Source of the DNA: Thermomonospora echinospora
Lineage (GTDB): Bacteria; Actinomycetota; Actinomycetes; Streptosporangiales; Streptosporangiaceae
Direction of reading: 5' to 3'
Assembly: GCF_900108175.1 (NCBI RefSeq)
Contig: NZ_FNVO01000015.1
Span: 106,378-170,377 of the forward strand
Length of the DNA: 64,000 bases
In this document: one piece after another, positions 18,067-27,181 of the stretch
How the letters are laid out: the number at the start of each line of letters is the position of its first letter
How positions within the stretch are numbered: the stretch's first letter is position 1
Translations under genes and position numbers: made by a program
Notes under the pieces: generated by a model
Databases searched by the model: none
What the model was told of the DNA's origin: nothing
The model's input: only the letters and a program-made list of their open reading frames with translations

Positions 18067-18779
18067 TTGGGACGGCCACCTCCTTCCGTGTCCGTTCCTT
18101 CGACGTTTCCGCGCGACTGACGGTTCCGCAGGTGCGCCAGCCGGGGCGCGAGCCGGGCGCGGCCCCGGGCGCAGCGGCTCTTGACGGTGCCGGGCGGGAC
18201 CTCCAGGAACGCGGCGGCGTCGTCCACCGCGTAGCCCATCATGTCGACCAGGACCAGCGCGGCCCGCTGCTCGTAGGGCAGCTCGCGCAGCGCCGCCGTG
18301 ACGTCCAGCAGCGTGCCGTGCCCGTCGGTCGGGTCGGGCAGCTTGGGCGCCAGCGCGTCGATCTTGGCCTCGTCGCCCATCGGGGTGGCCGGCCGGATCG
18401 CCTTGCGGCGCAGCCGGTCCAGGCAGGCGTTCACCACGATGCGGTGCAGCCAGGTGGTGACGGCCGCGTCGCCGCGGAACCGGCCGGCCGCGCGGAACGC
18501 CGACAGGAAGGCGTCCTGGAGAGCGTCGGCGGCCTCCTCCTGGTCACCGAGGGTGCGCAGCGCGACCGCCCACATCCGTTCCCGGTGCCGGTTGACCAGC
18601 TCGCCGAAGGCGTGCGGGTCCCCTTGGGCGTGCCGGGAGAGCAGCTCCTTGTCGGAGACCTCGTCCATGGGCGACGCGCTCACGGACGCCACGGCCGCGC
18701 GTCCTGATTCTCGGTAGCGGCTGCTGGAGTTGGCACCACGAATTCCAGGGGGGATGGGGACATGTTCACTGACAGGCAC
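18063..18779 (-). CDS. sigM: ECF RNA polymerase sigma factor, SigM-like
   Basis: 238 residues as drawn. Region 2 is DKELLSRHAQGDPHAFGELV to RFRGDAAVTTWLHRIVVNAC; region 4 is LRELPYEQRAALVLVDMMGY with the helix-turn-helix AAFLEVPPGTVKSRCARGRA. The gene position (trxB side, next to its anti-sigma factor, with pseudokinase and murJ behind) matches sigM of Streptomyces and Mycobacterium. The GTG at 18779 is used; an ATG at 18668 would give MDEVSDKELLSRH, closer to homologues, and the first 37 residues look unstructured. The gene for a membrane pseudokinase begins the same minus-strand run upstream. Confidence 0.92.
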   Translation of the reverse strand: MPVSEHVPIPPGIRGANSSSRYRESGRAAVASVSASPMDEVSDKELLSRHAQGDPHAFGELVNRHRERMWAVALRTLGDQEEAADALQDAFLSAFRAAGRFRGDAAVTTWLHRIVVNACLDRLRRKAIRPATPMGDEAKIDALAPKLPDPTDGHGTLLDVTAALRELPYEQRAALVLVDMMGYAVDDAAAFLEVPPGTVKSRCARGRARLAPRLAHLRNRQSRGNVEGTDTEGGGRPK

Positions 18780-18869
18780 GATACCGACTGATTCCCCGGC
18801 GGGGCACGGCCCGCCGGGTGATGGGCCGTTCCGATACCGGACGGTGAGGGAAGGCCGCCGGGGTCGCGC

Positions 18870-20492
18870 TCAGCCGGGCCGACCGAGGACCGTGACCTCG
18901 CCGATCTGCGCTTTGTTGCTGGAGGGCAGCTTGGTGAACCACAGCAGGACGTACCGGCCCCGGACGGCCTTGCCGGGCTCTATCTGGAAGCTGCCGGCCT
19001 CGGTCGAGCGCTCGGCGATCTGTTGCATCGCCCCGCGCGCGTCCTCGTTGCCGACCCTGACCTCCAGCGTCGCGCCGGCGCCACCGTCCGGCACGTTCAG
19101 CTTGATCTGCTCGATGCTGACGACCGAGCCCATGTCGAGCACGACACCGAGGCCCTTGAGGTAGTTGCCGAACATCGGGTCGGCGTAGCTCTGCGACTGC
19201 CACGCGGTACCGTTCTTGCCGTCGTGGACCAGGCCGGCGGTCTTGAGGACGGTGGGGTCGGGATGCCCGGCCTGCCGCTCCTCGTACTTGCCCGTGGCGT
19301 TCTTGATCGGCAGCTTCTTGGGGGCCGGCGGCTGAGAGGTGCCGGTGGGCGTGGGGGTGCCGTTCCCCTGCGCGCCGGGGTCGTCGTCACCGCCGCTGGA
19401 CAGCGCCCACGCGCTGATGCCGACGATGACCGTGACGGCCGCGGCGGCCACGGCCAGCAGCGTGCGGCTGACCGGACGGCGGTCCTGGCCGCCCGGTATA
19501 CCGGCCGGGCGGGTGGCGTGCGGGGCCGCGTACCCGTTGTGCTGCGCGCGGTGCGAGGACGGCTGGGGACGGGGGGGCCGCGGCTCGGCGGGCGAGGCCG
19601 CCGGGACGGACGCCGGACGGGTCTGGCCCGCGGGTCCGGCCGGGCCGGCGGGCCTGGTGGGCCGCGACGGCCTGGGCACCACGGCGGGCGGTGGACCCAC
19701 GGCCGGGCCGGCGAACAGCGGCAGCGGGGTGCGCGGCACGCTCTTCAACGCGGCGGCCAGGTCGGCCGGGGTGGTCAGCGGCTCATGCCCGCCCTGCGCG
19801 GGAAGACCGAGGGCGCGGCAGATGATGGTGTCCAGGGCCAGCGACACCCCGGCCTGGACCTGACGGGCGGCCCGGCACAGACCGTCCACCTCGGGCGCGG
19901 CGGGCAGGTCGCTGTCGGCGGGGTCGCCCGGCCAGTGCGCGGTGACCGAGGCGTACAGCATCCGGCCCAGTGCCCGGGTGTCGTCCAGCGCCGGGTCGTC
20001 GGAGCGGAGGTCGGCCAGCACCGCGTCCACCGCGACACCGAGCAGCTTGACCGTGCCGCCGGTCGTCCACAGCAGGTCCCGGGGGGACAGCCGCAGATGG
20101 GACAGCCCGGCGGCGTGCGCGGCGGCGATGGCCTCGGCCGCCTCGTACAGCAGGGTGGCGGCGCGGCCGGGCTCCAGCGGAGCCCGCCTGAGCATGTCCT
20201 CCAGGCTCTCGCCGGCCGCCCACTCGCTGACCACGTACGCCTGCTCGCCGCTGTCGTCGGCGTCGAAGACCTGGGTGAGGCGGGGGTCGGTGAGGCGGCT
20301 GGCGGCACGGGCGGCGGTGACGACCTCGGTCACCCGGGGGAAGCCGGGGTCGAAGGTCCGCACGGCCACGGCACGCGCCAGGATCTCGTCGATCGCCTTC
20401 CACAGGGTGGATCCGCCGGAGTCACCGACCCGCTCCTCGAGTCGGTACCGGCCGGAAAGGCGGGTTCCGGGTTCGATGATGGACGTGCTCAC
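18870..20492 (-). CDS. Membrane pseudokinase with discoidin-like external domain (MviN-associated)
   Basis: 540 residues. Residues about 15-250 have the fold of a Ser/Thr kinase but lack its catalytic residues: the VAIK lysine site reads AVAVRT, the HRD loop reads HLRLSPRDLLW and DFG is replaced by GVAVDA. A Pro/Ala-rich linker leads to one membrane helix (about 343-364). The external part (about 395-540) is a beta-sandwich resembling the F5/8-type (discoidin) domain: VVLDMGSVVSIEQIKLNVPD. In Mycobacterium these same parts are fused to the C terminus of MviN, where the phosphorylated pseudokinase recruits FhaA. Here it is a separate gene immediately downstream of murJ. A regulatory role in lipid II flipping is inferred from that. 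Confidence 0.85.
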   Translation of the reverse strand: MSTSIIEPGTRLSGRYRLEERVGDSGGSTLWKAIDEILARAVAVRTFDPGFPRVTEVVTAARAASRLTDPRLTQVFDADDSGEQAYVVSEWAAGESLEDMLRRAPLEPGRAATLLYEAAEAIAAAHAAGLSHLRLSPRDLLWTTGGTVKLLGVAVDAVLADLRSDDPALDDTRALGRMLYASVTAHWPGDPADSDLPAAPEVDGLCRAARQVQAGVSLALDTIICRALGLPAQGGHEPLTTPADLAAALKSVPRTPLPLFAGPAVGPPPAVVPRPSRPTRPAGPAGPAGQTRPASVPAASPAEPRPPRPQPSSHRAQHNGYAAPHATRPAGIPGGQDRRPVSRTLLAVAAAAVTVIVGISAWALSSGGDDDPGAQGNGTPTPTGTSQPPAPKKLPIKNATGKYEERQAGHPDPTVLKTAGLVHDGKNGTAWQSQSYADPMFGNYLKGLGVVLDMGSVVSIEQIKLNVPDGGAGATLEVRVGNEDARGAMQQIAERSTEAGSFQIEPGKAVRGRYVLLWFTKLPSSNKAQIGEVTVLGRPG

Positions 20493-20721
20493 GGCAACGT
20501 CCTGCGCAAGTGGTCGAGTCCCATTATCGTGGCGTGGCAGCTTACGCCTCCGACCCTCCTCTTTGCGTTCCGCAGGGTGTCGCCCGGCAAGCCGTAGTCT
20601 CCAACATGGTAGTGGTTGCCCGGTTGGCTGGACCGTCTAATCACCGCGCGTCCTTCACCCTGACCGGAATTTGTGATGAACGTCCAGGCGAGCACGTTGT
20701 CCCCGCCGGGATACGGGACGT

Positions 20722-22542
20722 TCAGCCGCGGCCGGGCAGCCGCCGGGAAACGGTGGACAGCATCGTCTGCACCTCCGCGACCCGCAGCAGCCTGGCGAAG
20801 ACCACGTACAGGATGCCACCTCCGGCGCTGCCGACGATCAGCGACAGCAGAGCGGGGGCGAATCCCGGGCCGAGCCAGGCGTCCACGATGGCCTGCACGG
20901 CGTAGGCGAACCCGATCAGCGGCCAGATCGCGACCAGCAGCTTGAGATGGGCGCCGGCGATCCGGCGGCCGTCCATGCCGCCGAGCTTGCGGCGCAGCAC
21001 CGTCCAGGACACCAGCAGGCCGACCGTGTTGGCGACCGCGAACCCGGCGGCGATGCCGATCGCGACCTGCTCGGCCTCCAGCACATGGTAAGCGGTGAAC
21101 GCCAGGGCGACGTTCGTGGCGACGGTGGCGACGGCGATGAACGCGGGGGTGCGGGTGTCGCCGTGCGCGTAGAACACCCGCAGCGTGAGCTGGTAGATGG
21201 CGAACGGCACCAGCGCGACCGCGAACACCTGCATGATGTGCGCGATCACCAGACCGGCCTGGTGGTCGATGTTGCCGTGCTCCAGCGCCACCGCGATGAT
21301 CTCCGGCCCGAGCACCACCATCAGCGCGGCGGCGGGCAGGATGATCACCGAGGCCAGCCGCATCCCGGCGGAGAAGTCGTCCCGCACCAGCGCGGTCCTG
21401 CCCTCGGCGGCGTGCGCGCTCATCCGGGGCAGCAGCGCGGTGATCACCGTGACGCCGATGATCGCGTACGGCAGCTGGAAGAGCTGGTAGGCGTAGGAGT
21501 AGGGGCTGTAGCCGTGCCCGGGGGCCTGCTCGCCGGCGCTGTTGAGCAGCGAGGTGGTCACCGCGAAGCCGGTCTGCGTCAGCACCAGGTACAGCAGGCT
21601 CCAGCCGGCCATCCCCAGGATCTGGCCGAGCTCGCCGCGCTGGAAGTCCAGCCGGGGCCGCCAGCGGAACCCGGAGCCGCGCAGCGACGGCCACAGCGCC
21701 AGCGTCTGCAGCGCGATCCCGCCGATGGTGCCGCCGGCCAGGATCGCCACCTGCCCGCCGGTGATCGATTCGGGGGTGACCGTCCCGGTGACCACCAGGA
21801 TGAACGCCACGCCGGTGCAGCAGATGACGATGTTGTTGAGCACCGGCGCCCACATCGGCGCGGCGAACCGGTTGCGGGTGTTGAGGATGGCCCCGCCGAA
21901 GGCGCTCAGCCCCAGGAAGAAGATCTGCACCGCGAACAGCTGGGTGAACAGCACCGCCAGGTCGCGTTTGTCGCCGGTGAAGTCACGCCCGTAGATGTAG
22001 TCGATGAAGATCGGGCCGAGCAGCACCGCGACGGCCGTCATCATCGCCAGCCCCAGCACCGCCAGCGTGAACAGCCGCTGCTCGAACCGGACGCCGTACT
22101 GCGGGTCGCGCTCCTTGGCCCGCACGATCAGCGGCACGACCACCGAGGTCAGGATGCCGCCGAGCAGCAGGTCGTAGACGATGACCGGGATGGTGTTGGC
22201 GGTGTTGTAGGCGTCGCCGAGGGCGGCGGTGCCCAGAGCGGCGCCCAGGACGGCGGTGCGCAGGAAGCCGGTGATCCGGGACGCGAGCGTCCCGAGCGCC
22301 ATCATGGCGCCGGACCTCAGCAGGTTCGCCCCGCGCCCGCCCTTGGCCGGTTCGGCGGCGGCGCCAGGTGAGGCCGGGGTCTCAGCCGGTGGCGGTGCCG
22401 CTTGGGGCGGTCCGGCGGAGGGCGGCGCGTGGTGACGTCCCACCGGAGGGCCGTCCGGCGGCGGCCCGCCCGCCGGGTTACGGTGCTGCGGGACGGCCGG
22501 CGTCGTCCGCCCAGGGTGGTTCGCCTCCGGGTGACCCGTCAC
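20722..22542 (-). CDS. murJ: Lipid II flippase MurJ (MviN family)
   Basis: 606 residues from a GTG with GGAGG six to seven bases ahead. About 75 residues of Pro-rich cytoplasmic tail precede 13-14 membrane helices. The core begins LLRSGAMMALGTLASRITGF and contains the MurJ-type arginines and SYAYQLFQLPYAIIGVTVIT. MurJ moves lipid-linked peptidoglycan precursor to the outer face. There is no C-terminal kinase-like domain; that function is in the next gene. The start overlaps the end of the DUF6049 gene by 65 bases, implying co-translation. Confidence 0.95.
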   Translation of the reverse strand: MTGHPEANHPGRTTPAVPQHRNPAGGPPPDGPPVGRHHAPPSAGPPQAAPPPAETPASPGAAAEPAKGGRGANLLRSGAMMALGTLASRITGFLRTAVLGAALGTAALGDAYNTANTIPVIVYDLLLGGILTSVVVPLIVRAKERDPQYGVRFEQRLFTLAVLGLAMMTAVAVLLGPIFIDYIYGRDFTGDKRDLAVLFTQLFAVQIFFLGLSAFGGAILNTRNRFAAPMWAPVLNNIVICCTGVAFILVVTGTVTPESITGGQVAILAGGTIGGIALQTLALWPSLRGSGFRWRPRLDFQRGELGQILGMAGWSLLYLVLTQTGFAVTTSLLNSAGEQAPGHGYSPYSYAYQLFQLPYAIIGVTVITALLPRMSAHAAEGRTALVRDDFSAGMRLASVIILPAAALMVVLGPEIIAVALEHGNIDHQAGLVIAHIMQVFAVALVPFAIYQLTLRVFYAHGDTRTPAFIAVATVATNVALAFTAYHVLEAEQVAIGIAAGFAVANTVGLLVSWTVLRRKLGGMDGRRIAGAHLKLLVAIWPLIGFAYAVQAIVDAWLGPGFAPALLSLIVGSAGGGILYVVFARLLRVAEVQTMLSTVSRRLPGRG

Positions 22543-24694
22543 CAGATGCCTCCATCTTGTTGCGGCGCCGTGCCCTCATCGCGCGGAACCCGACGCCGAC
22601 GAAGAGTACGGCAAGCGCGCCCCCGGTGATAAGCAGGGCGACCTGGCCGTAGCCGGTGGTCTTGATCGTCAGCGTGTGGGGCTTGCGGTAGCTCTTGTTC
22701 TGCGGGGTGAGCAGTTCGACGTCGACGAAGGCGGTGCCCTGGGCGTAGGACTCCACCTCGAAGTAGATCGAGCCGTTCTCGTGCGGGCCCAGCCGGAGTT
22801 CGGACTCGTACTTGCCGATCTGGAGCTTGGCCGGCAACCGCGAGGTGATCCTGACGTTCAGCCGGACGCTGTGGTCCAGGCCGTTGTTGAAGGTGATCAG
22901 GATCCGGCCGGTGCGCCCGGCGAGCTGGATGGAGCTGCGGTCCCGGCTGGTCAGCCGGACCTTGTCGATCTCGGCCGTGAGCTGCCGGGAGAGCTCGTCG
23001 CGGGCGGAGCGGGCGCGGCGGGCCAGCGTGCTGTTGCCGCGCCAGGACCCCGACTCCAGCCGCAGCACCGCCCGCTCGTAGGGGTGGGAGGCCGGTTCGA
23101 CGAGGATGGCGGAGAACCCGGTGGCGCGGTTGGCGATCTTCCTGACCTCGCCGAGGTACTTGCGGCCCAGCTCGTAGGCCGCGTAGGAGTCCGGGTAGCC
23201 GGTGAAGGTCAGCGGCTGCTGGGGCCGGGTCCGGGCGATCTGGTCGATCTGCGCGGGGTCCAGCCACGCCGCCTGGTCGGTCCACTTCAGCAGGTTCTGG
23301 GCGAAGCCGGGGTCGGGGTTCCAGCGGCGGTCGGGGGCGATCACGATGGTACGGGCGACCTGCGGCAGCTCCGCCGTGATCATCGCGGTCTCGGCCAGGA
23401 AGCGCTGCTCGGCCAGCAGCCGGGCGCCGGGGTCGCGGGTGTCGGCGCTGACGATGTCGCTGAGCACCGGGTCGTAGGTGACCACCGCCCGCGGGCCGGC
23501 GGAGGTCTGCACCGAGGCCGGGGCGCTGGGCGTGTAGGTGCCGTTGGCGGGCTGGAACACCGCGCTGTTCATCAGGAACGTCTCGCTGCCCAGCTCGGCC
23601 ATGGTCGACAGGGTCCGGTTCTCCGACACCCCCGGCACCGGCCAGGCGATCTTGCTGGTGGGCTGGCGTCCCAGGATGTCGGCGGCGACCTTCATATGGC
23701 CGTAGCCGACCTGCAGATGCCTGCTCAGCTTGTTGCGGACCAGCGCGTCGGCGTCCACGTCGGCGTACGGCAGGGCGAAGTAGGGGTCGCCGGCGGAGAC
23801 CCTCCTGAGCCGGTCCAGCCAGCCCTTGGCCGTCGCGCTCGCGGGCTTCTTGGTGGCGTTCTTGCCGGGGGGTCGGACGGTGTACCCCTTGGTCATCGCC
23901 TCCGCGTCGTCCAGCAGCGCCGGATCGACCGCCCAGGTGATCGGGGTGGGGGTCTTCTCGGCGGCGGTGACCAGCCCGCCCAGCCGGCCCTGCGGCGCCA
24001 GGTCGGTCTCCAGCCGGTCGTCGAGGAAGGCGGCGTCGCCGGTGCGGTGCATCCGGTCGGTCAGCGGCCACACCCAGCCGATCGAGGTCGGCTTGAACCA
24101 CCGCTTGCCCGGCGGCTGCCAGACCAGGAAGGTGACCTGCCCGGCCAGCGGCTGGCCGGCCTGGGTGTAGAACTCCACGCCGACCGGGTACGCGCCGAAC
24201 TTGTTGCCGAAGCCCAGGGACTTGACGGGGACCTCGATCTTCCAGGGGACCTGGGTGCCGGCGGCGGCGGGCAGGGTGCCGTTGCCGAGCGGCTGGTCGG
24301 CGGTGACGGCCGGCAGGTTCGCCACACTGGTCCGGGAGAGCTGGGCGAGCTGGCCGCGGTTGCCGATGAGCTGGTTGCTGTAGCGCAGCCGGTAGCGGAC
24401 GCCGGCCAGCGGCTGACCGGAGCGGTTCACCACGTGTCCCCGCAGGGTGAGCCTGGTCTTGGCGGTCACCGTGCGGTTGATGTTGGTTATCGCCAGGCTC
24501 AGCGGGGTCTGGACGGTGCTCCGCCCCGGCTCGGCTGGGCTCACCACGGCCGCCCGCGCCTCCGTGGCGGGGCTTCCCGGAGCTTCCGCCGGGACCTGCT
24601 GTGGAGACGCCATCGCGGGGGTCGCGGTGACGTAACACGAGAGCACGGCCAGAACGGCCGCGCGTCGCCACACCCTCAAGCCATAACCGTCCAT
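22478..24694 (-). CDS. DUF6049 family secreted membrane-anchored protein
   Basis: 738 residues. Signal peptide at the N terminus (RRAAVLAVLSCYVTATPAMA/SPQQ), a long extracellular region, and one C-terminal membrane helix (about 680-705) followed by a basic stop-transfer RAMRARRRNKM. The extracellular part includes an Ig-like N-terminal domain (VTAKTRLTLRGHVVNRSGQP) and a central domain with WAVDPALLDDAEAM and YFALPYADVDADALVRNKLS, consistent with a glycoside-hydrolase/deacetylase-like barrel. The gene always sits before murJ in actinomycetes, suggesting a role in wall assembly. Start at ATG 24694 is chosen for the signal peptide; its ribosome-binding site is weak. Confidence 0.82.
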   Translation of the reverse strand: MDGYGLRVWRRAAVLAVLSCYVTATPAMASPQQVPAEAPGSPATEARAAVVSPAEPGRSTVQTPLSLAITNINRTVTAKTRLTLRGHVVNRSGQPLAGVRYRLRYSNQLIGNRGQLAQLSRTSVANLPAVTADQPLGNGTLPAAAGTQVPWKIEVPVKSLGFGNKFGAYPVGVEFYTQAGQPLAGQVTFLVWQPPGKRWFKPTSIGWVWPLTDRMHRTGDAAFLDDRLETDLAPQGRLGGLVTAAEKTPTPITWAVDPALLDDAEAMTKGYTVRPPGKNATKKPASATAKGWLDRLRRVSAGDPYFALPYADVDADALVRNKLSRHLQVGYGHMKVAADILGRQPTSKIAWPVPGVSENRTLSTMAELGSETFLMNSAVFQPANGTYTPSAPASVQTSAGPRAVVTYDPVLSDIVSADTRDPGARLLAEQRFLAETAMITAELPQVARTIVIAPDRRWNPDPGFAQNLLKWTDQAAWLDPAQIDQIARTRPQQPLTFTGYPDSYAAYELGRKYLGEVRKIANRATGFSAILVEPASHPYERAVLRLESGSWRGNSTLARRARSARDELSRQLTAEIDKVRLTSRDRSSIQLAGRTGRILITFNNGLDHSVRLNVRITSRLPAKLQIGKYESELRLGPHENGSIYFEVESYAQGTAFVDVELLTPQNKSYRKPHTLTIKTTGYGQVALLITGGALAVLFVGVGFRAMRARRRNKMEASGDGSPGGEPPWADDAGRPAAP

Positions 24695-24868
24695 TTGCGA
24701 AGGGTGCCGGAACTCCGGATCACGCGTCGATGTTAGTGCCGCCGCACCTCTCGTCCGACCGTCATGCCGGACCCTGGCCCCGATCACCCGCCGCACCCGT
24801 GCTCGAAGGCCCCCCAAGCCGCCGTGGCCCCGGCCGGAAGATCCCCCTCCGCCGGGGCCCCGCCGCGC

Positions 24869-25369
24869 TCACCCGGCCGGGCAGAGCCCCACGGGTTTGG
24901 CACCGCTCAGCGCGTACAGGTCGGCCATCCGCAGCCCCAGAGCGGTCAGCGGCTCGCCGGTGGCGGTGTAGACGACGACGTCAGGGGACAGCAGGTCCAT
25001 GGTGTCCTGCTCGATCAGGACGGGCACGGTGTCGGGGAGCAGCAGGGGGCAGACCAGGTCGGCACAGTAGTCGGCGATGGAGTTGACCAGGTCGGGGCGG
25101 GCGGGGCGGATCAGCCGGGCGCCGACGGCCCGCCGTACCGGCTCCAGGTCCGGATGGCTGCCGGCCGGCACGATCAGCGCGGCCAGGAAGCGCTCGCCGC
25201 GGGCGGCGTCCAGGCACCCGTACATCCGAGTGGCCAGGCAGCGTTCGGGGGGCAGATCGAGCATCCGGGGCAGTTCGTCGGCCTGCGTGATCGGGCGGGG
25301 GAGCCGTACGATCTCGTGCACGATCTCCCGTTCAAGCAGGGACCGATGGATGGTCAGAGCGTCCTTCAT
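24869..25369 (-). CDS. YbaK/EbsC-type aminoacyl-tRNA deacylase-like protein
   Basis: 166 residues from an ATG with an ideal GGAGGTCGACG leader. MKDALTIHRSLLEREIVHEI, then DLPPERCLATRMYGCLDAAR, ALIVPAGSHPDLEPVRRAVG and ADYCADLVCPLLLPDTVPVL. The fold order (helix, strand with small-residue pocket, PDLEPVRRAVGAR helix) fits the YbaK/ProX editing domain, which hydrolyses misacylated prolyl- or cysteinyl-tRNA. Positions of the catalytic lysine cannot be set by eye, so activity is uncertain. It diverges from pcnA, another tRNA-related gene. Confidence 0.72.
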   Translation of the reverse strand: MKDALTIHRSLLEREIVHEIVRLPRPITQADELPRMLDLPPERCLATRMYGCLDAARGERFLAALIVPAGSHPDLEPVRRAVGARLIRPARPDLVNSIADYCADLVCPLLLPDTVPVLIEQDTMDLLSPDVVVYTATGEPLTALGLRMADLYALSGAKPVGLCPAG

Positions 25370-25528
25370 CGTCGACCTCCGGTGCCTGAGGTGGACTGTC
25401 CGCATACCCGCCATGCTTCACTTGATTCACCGCGGGGTTCTCAGAACGTAACGCGGGGTTAGCACCCTGTGAAGACTGGGAACAAAATTCCTTCGCTTCA
25501 ACGGGTATTCGCCGCCAAAATTTTCTGT

Positions 25529-25557
25529 TTGTAAGCCGTCTCGTGAGGTCCTACGCT
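25529..25557 (+). promoter_or_regulatory. pcnA promoter, probably leaderless
   Basis: TTGTAA (25529-25534) and TACGCT (25552-25557) are spaced 17 bases apart in an unusually AT-rich stretch (about 25430-25550). The -10 ends two bases before ATG 25560 and eight before GTG 25566 in the same frame, so GTG 25566 could be the real leaderless start. Confidence 0.65.
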
Positions 25558-25559
25558 CG

Positions 25560-27026
25560 ATGCCCGTGCCCAACGCCGCTCCCTCCGAAGAACCGACCCC
25601 GCAGCAGCGCCAGGCGATCGCCGAGCTGCTGCGCCGGGTGATCCCGCCGACCGCCGACGAGCTGGGCCGCCGGTTCGCCGCGGCCGGGCACGAGCTGGCG
25701 CTGGTCGGCGGCCCGGTCCGCGACGCGCTGCTGAGCCGCCCCGGCAAGGACGTCGACCTGACCACCGACGCCTTCCCCGAGCAGGTGCTGCAGCTGGTGG
25801 AGGGCTGGGCGGACGCGGTCTGGACGATCGGGATCGAGTTCGGCACGGTCGGGCTGCGCAAGGGCGACCTGCAACTGGAGATCACCACCTACCGCAGCGA
25901 GTCCTACGACCCCAAGTCGCGCAAGCCGGACGTCGCCTATGGCACCTCCCTGGTCGACGATCTGGCGCGGCGCGACTTCGCAGTGAACGCGATGGCGGCG
26001 CGGCTGCCCGGGCATGAGTTCGTCGACCCGTTCGGCGGGCTGGCCGACCTGCGCCGCAAGGTGCTGCGCACGCCGGGCCGCCCGGAGGACTCCTTCGGCG
26101 ACGACCCGCTGCGGATGATGCGCGCGGCGCGGTTCGCCGCCCAGCTGGGCTTCACGGTGGCGCCCGAGGTGGTACGGGCGATGCGCGAGATGGCCGGGCG
26201 GATCGAGATCGTGTCGGCCGAGCGGATCCGCGACGAGCTGTCCAAGCTGGTCTGCTCCGCCCACCCGCGCGAGGGCCTGGCGCTGCTGGTCGACACCGGG
26301 CTGGCCGAGCACGTGCTGCCGGAGCTGCCCAAGCTGCGGCTGGAGATCGACGAGCACCACCGGCACAAGGACGTCTACGACCACTCGCTGATCGTGCTGG
26401 AGCAGGCGATCGCGCAGGAGGAGCGCGGCCCGGACCTGGTGCTGCGGCTGGCCGCGCTGCTGCACGACATCGGCAAGCCCAAGACCCGCTCGTTCGAGGC
26501 GGGCGGCCGGGTGACGTTCCATCACCACGAGGTGGTGGGCGCGAAGATGGCCCGCTCGCGGCTGACCGCGCTGCGCTACCCCAAGGACGTGGTCGCCGAC
26601 GTGTCCCGGTTGGTGGAGCTGCACCTGCGCTTCCACGGGTACGGCACCGGCGAGTGGACCGACGCGGCGGTGCGGCGGTACGTGCGGGACGCCGGGCACC
26701 TGCTGCCGCGGCTGCACAAGCTGACCCGCGCCGACTGCACGACCCGCAACAAGCGCAAGGCGGACCGGCTGCGGCGCACCTACGACGGCCTGGAGGCGCG
26801 GATCGCCCGGCTCGCCGAGGAGGAGGAGCTGGCCAAGATCCGCCCGGAGTTGGACGGCAACGAGATCCAGGCGGTCCTGGGCATCACGCCGGGCCCCCTG
26901 GTGGGCAGGGCGTACAAGCACCTGCTCGACGTCCGGCTGGACCAGGGCGTGATCGGCAAGGAGGCCGCCACCGCCGAACTCCTGCGCTGGGCGTCCGAAC
27001 AGGGCCTGGAGCCACCTTCGTCCTGA
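25560..27026 (+). CDS. pcnA: CCA tRNA nucleotidyltransferase
   Basis: 488 residues. The nucleotidyltransferase head shows LALVGGPVRDALLS and KDVDLTTDAFPE (metal-binding DxD). RRDFAVNAMAARL and the RNA-binding neck GDDPLRMMRAARFAAQLGF follow. The C-terminal HD domain shows VYDHSLIVLEQAI and LAALLHDIGKPKTRSF, typical of actinobacterial enzymes. The protein adds or repairs the 3' CCA of tRNA. Its place next to the murJ block agrees with Streptomyces. Translation may start two codons later at GTG 25566, given the promoter position. It ends before a bidirectional terminator. Confidence 0.94.
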   Translation: MPVPNAAPSEEPTPQQRQAIAELLRRVIPPTADELGRRFAAAGHELALVGGPVRDALLSRPGKDVDLTTDAFPEQVLQLVEGWADAVWTIGIEFGTVGLRKGDLQLEITTYRSESYDPKSRKPDVAYGTSLVDDLARRDFAVNAMAARLPGHEFVDPFGGLADLRRKVLRTPGRPEDSFGDDPLRMMRAARFAAQLGFTVAPEVVRAMREMAGRIEIVSAERIRDELSKLVCSAHPREGLALLVDTGLAEHVLPELPKLRLEIDEHHRHKDVYDHSLIVLEQAIAQEERGPDLVLRLAALLHDIGKPKTRSFEAGGRVTFHHHEVVGAKMARSRLTALRYPKDVVADVSRLVELHLRFHGYGTGEWTDAAVRRYVRDAGHLLPRLHKLTRADCTTRNKRKADRLRRTYDGLEARIARLAEEEELAKIRPELDGNEIQAVLGITPGPLVGRAYKHLLDVRLDQGVIGKEAATAELLRWASEQGLEPPSS

Positions 27027-27123
27027 TCCCGCGGGTCCCGCCGCAGGCACCGGACCCGTGCCGGCCGTCCCCGGGGCGGCGGCCGATCATCGCCTTCGTG
27101 GCCCCGGTCCGGGACCGATGGAC

Positions 27124-27166
27124 GGTGATCGGCCGGCCGGCCCCGCTCTTCGGCCGGCCGATCACC
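27124..27166. terminator. Bidirectional terminator after pcnA
   Basis: Sixteen-base perfect arms GGTGATCGGCCGGCCG (27124-27139) and complement (27151-27166) with an 11-base loop, between convergent pcnA and the secreted-protein gene. Confidence 0.75.
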
Positions 27167-27181
27167 GCGTCTAGGGGATCG

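Noticed and set aside
22539..24671. 710-codon open frame overlapping the DUF6049 gene in another frame
   Set aside because: Arg/Pro/Gly-rich translation without domains; the DUF6049 frame has a signal peptide, membrane anchor and family motifs.
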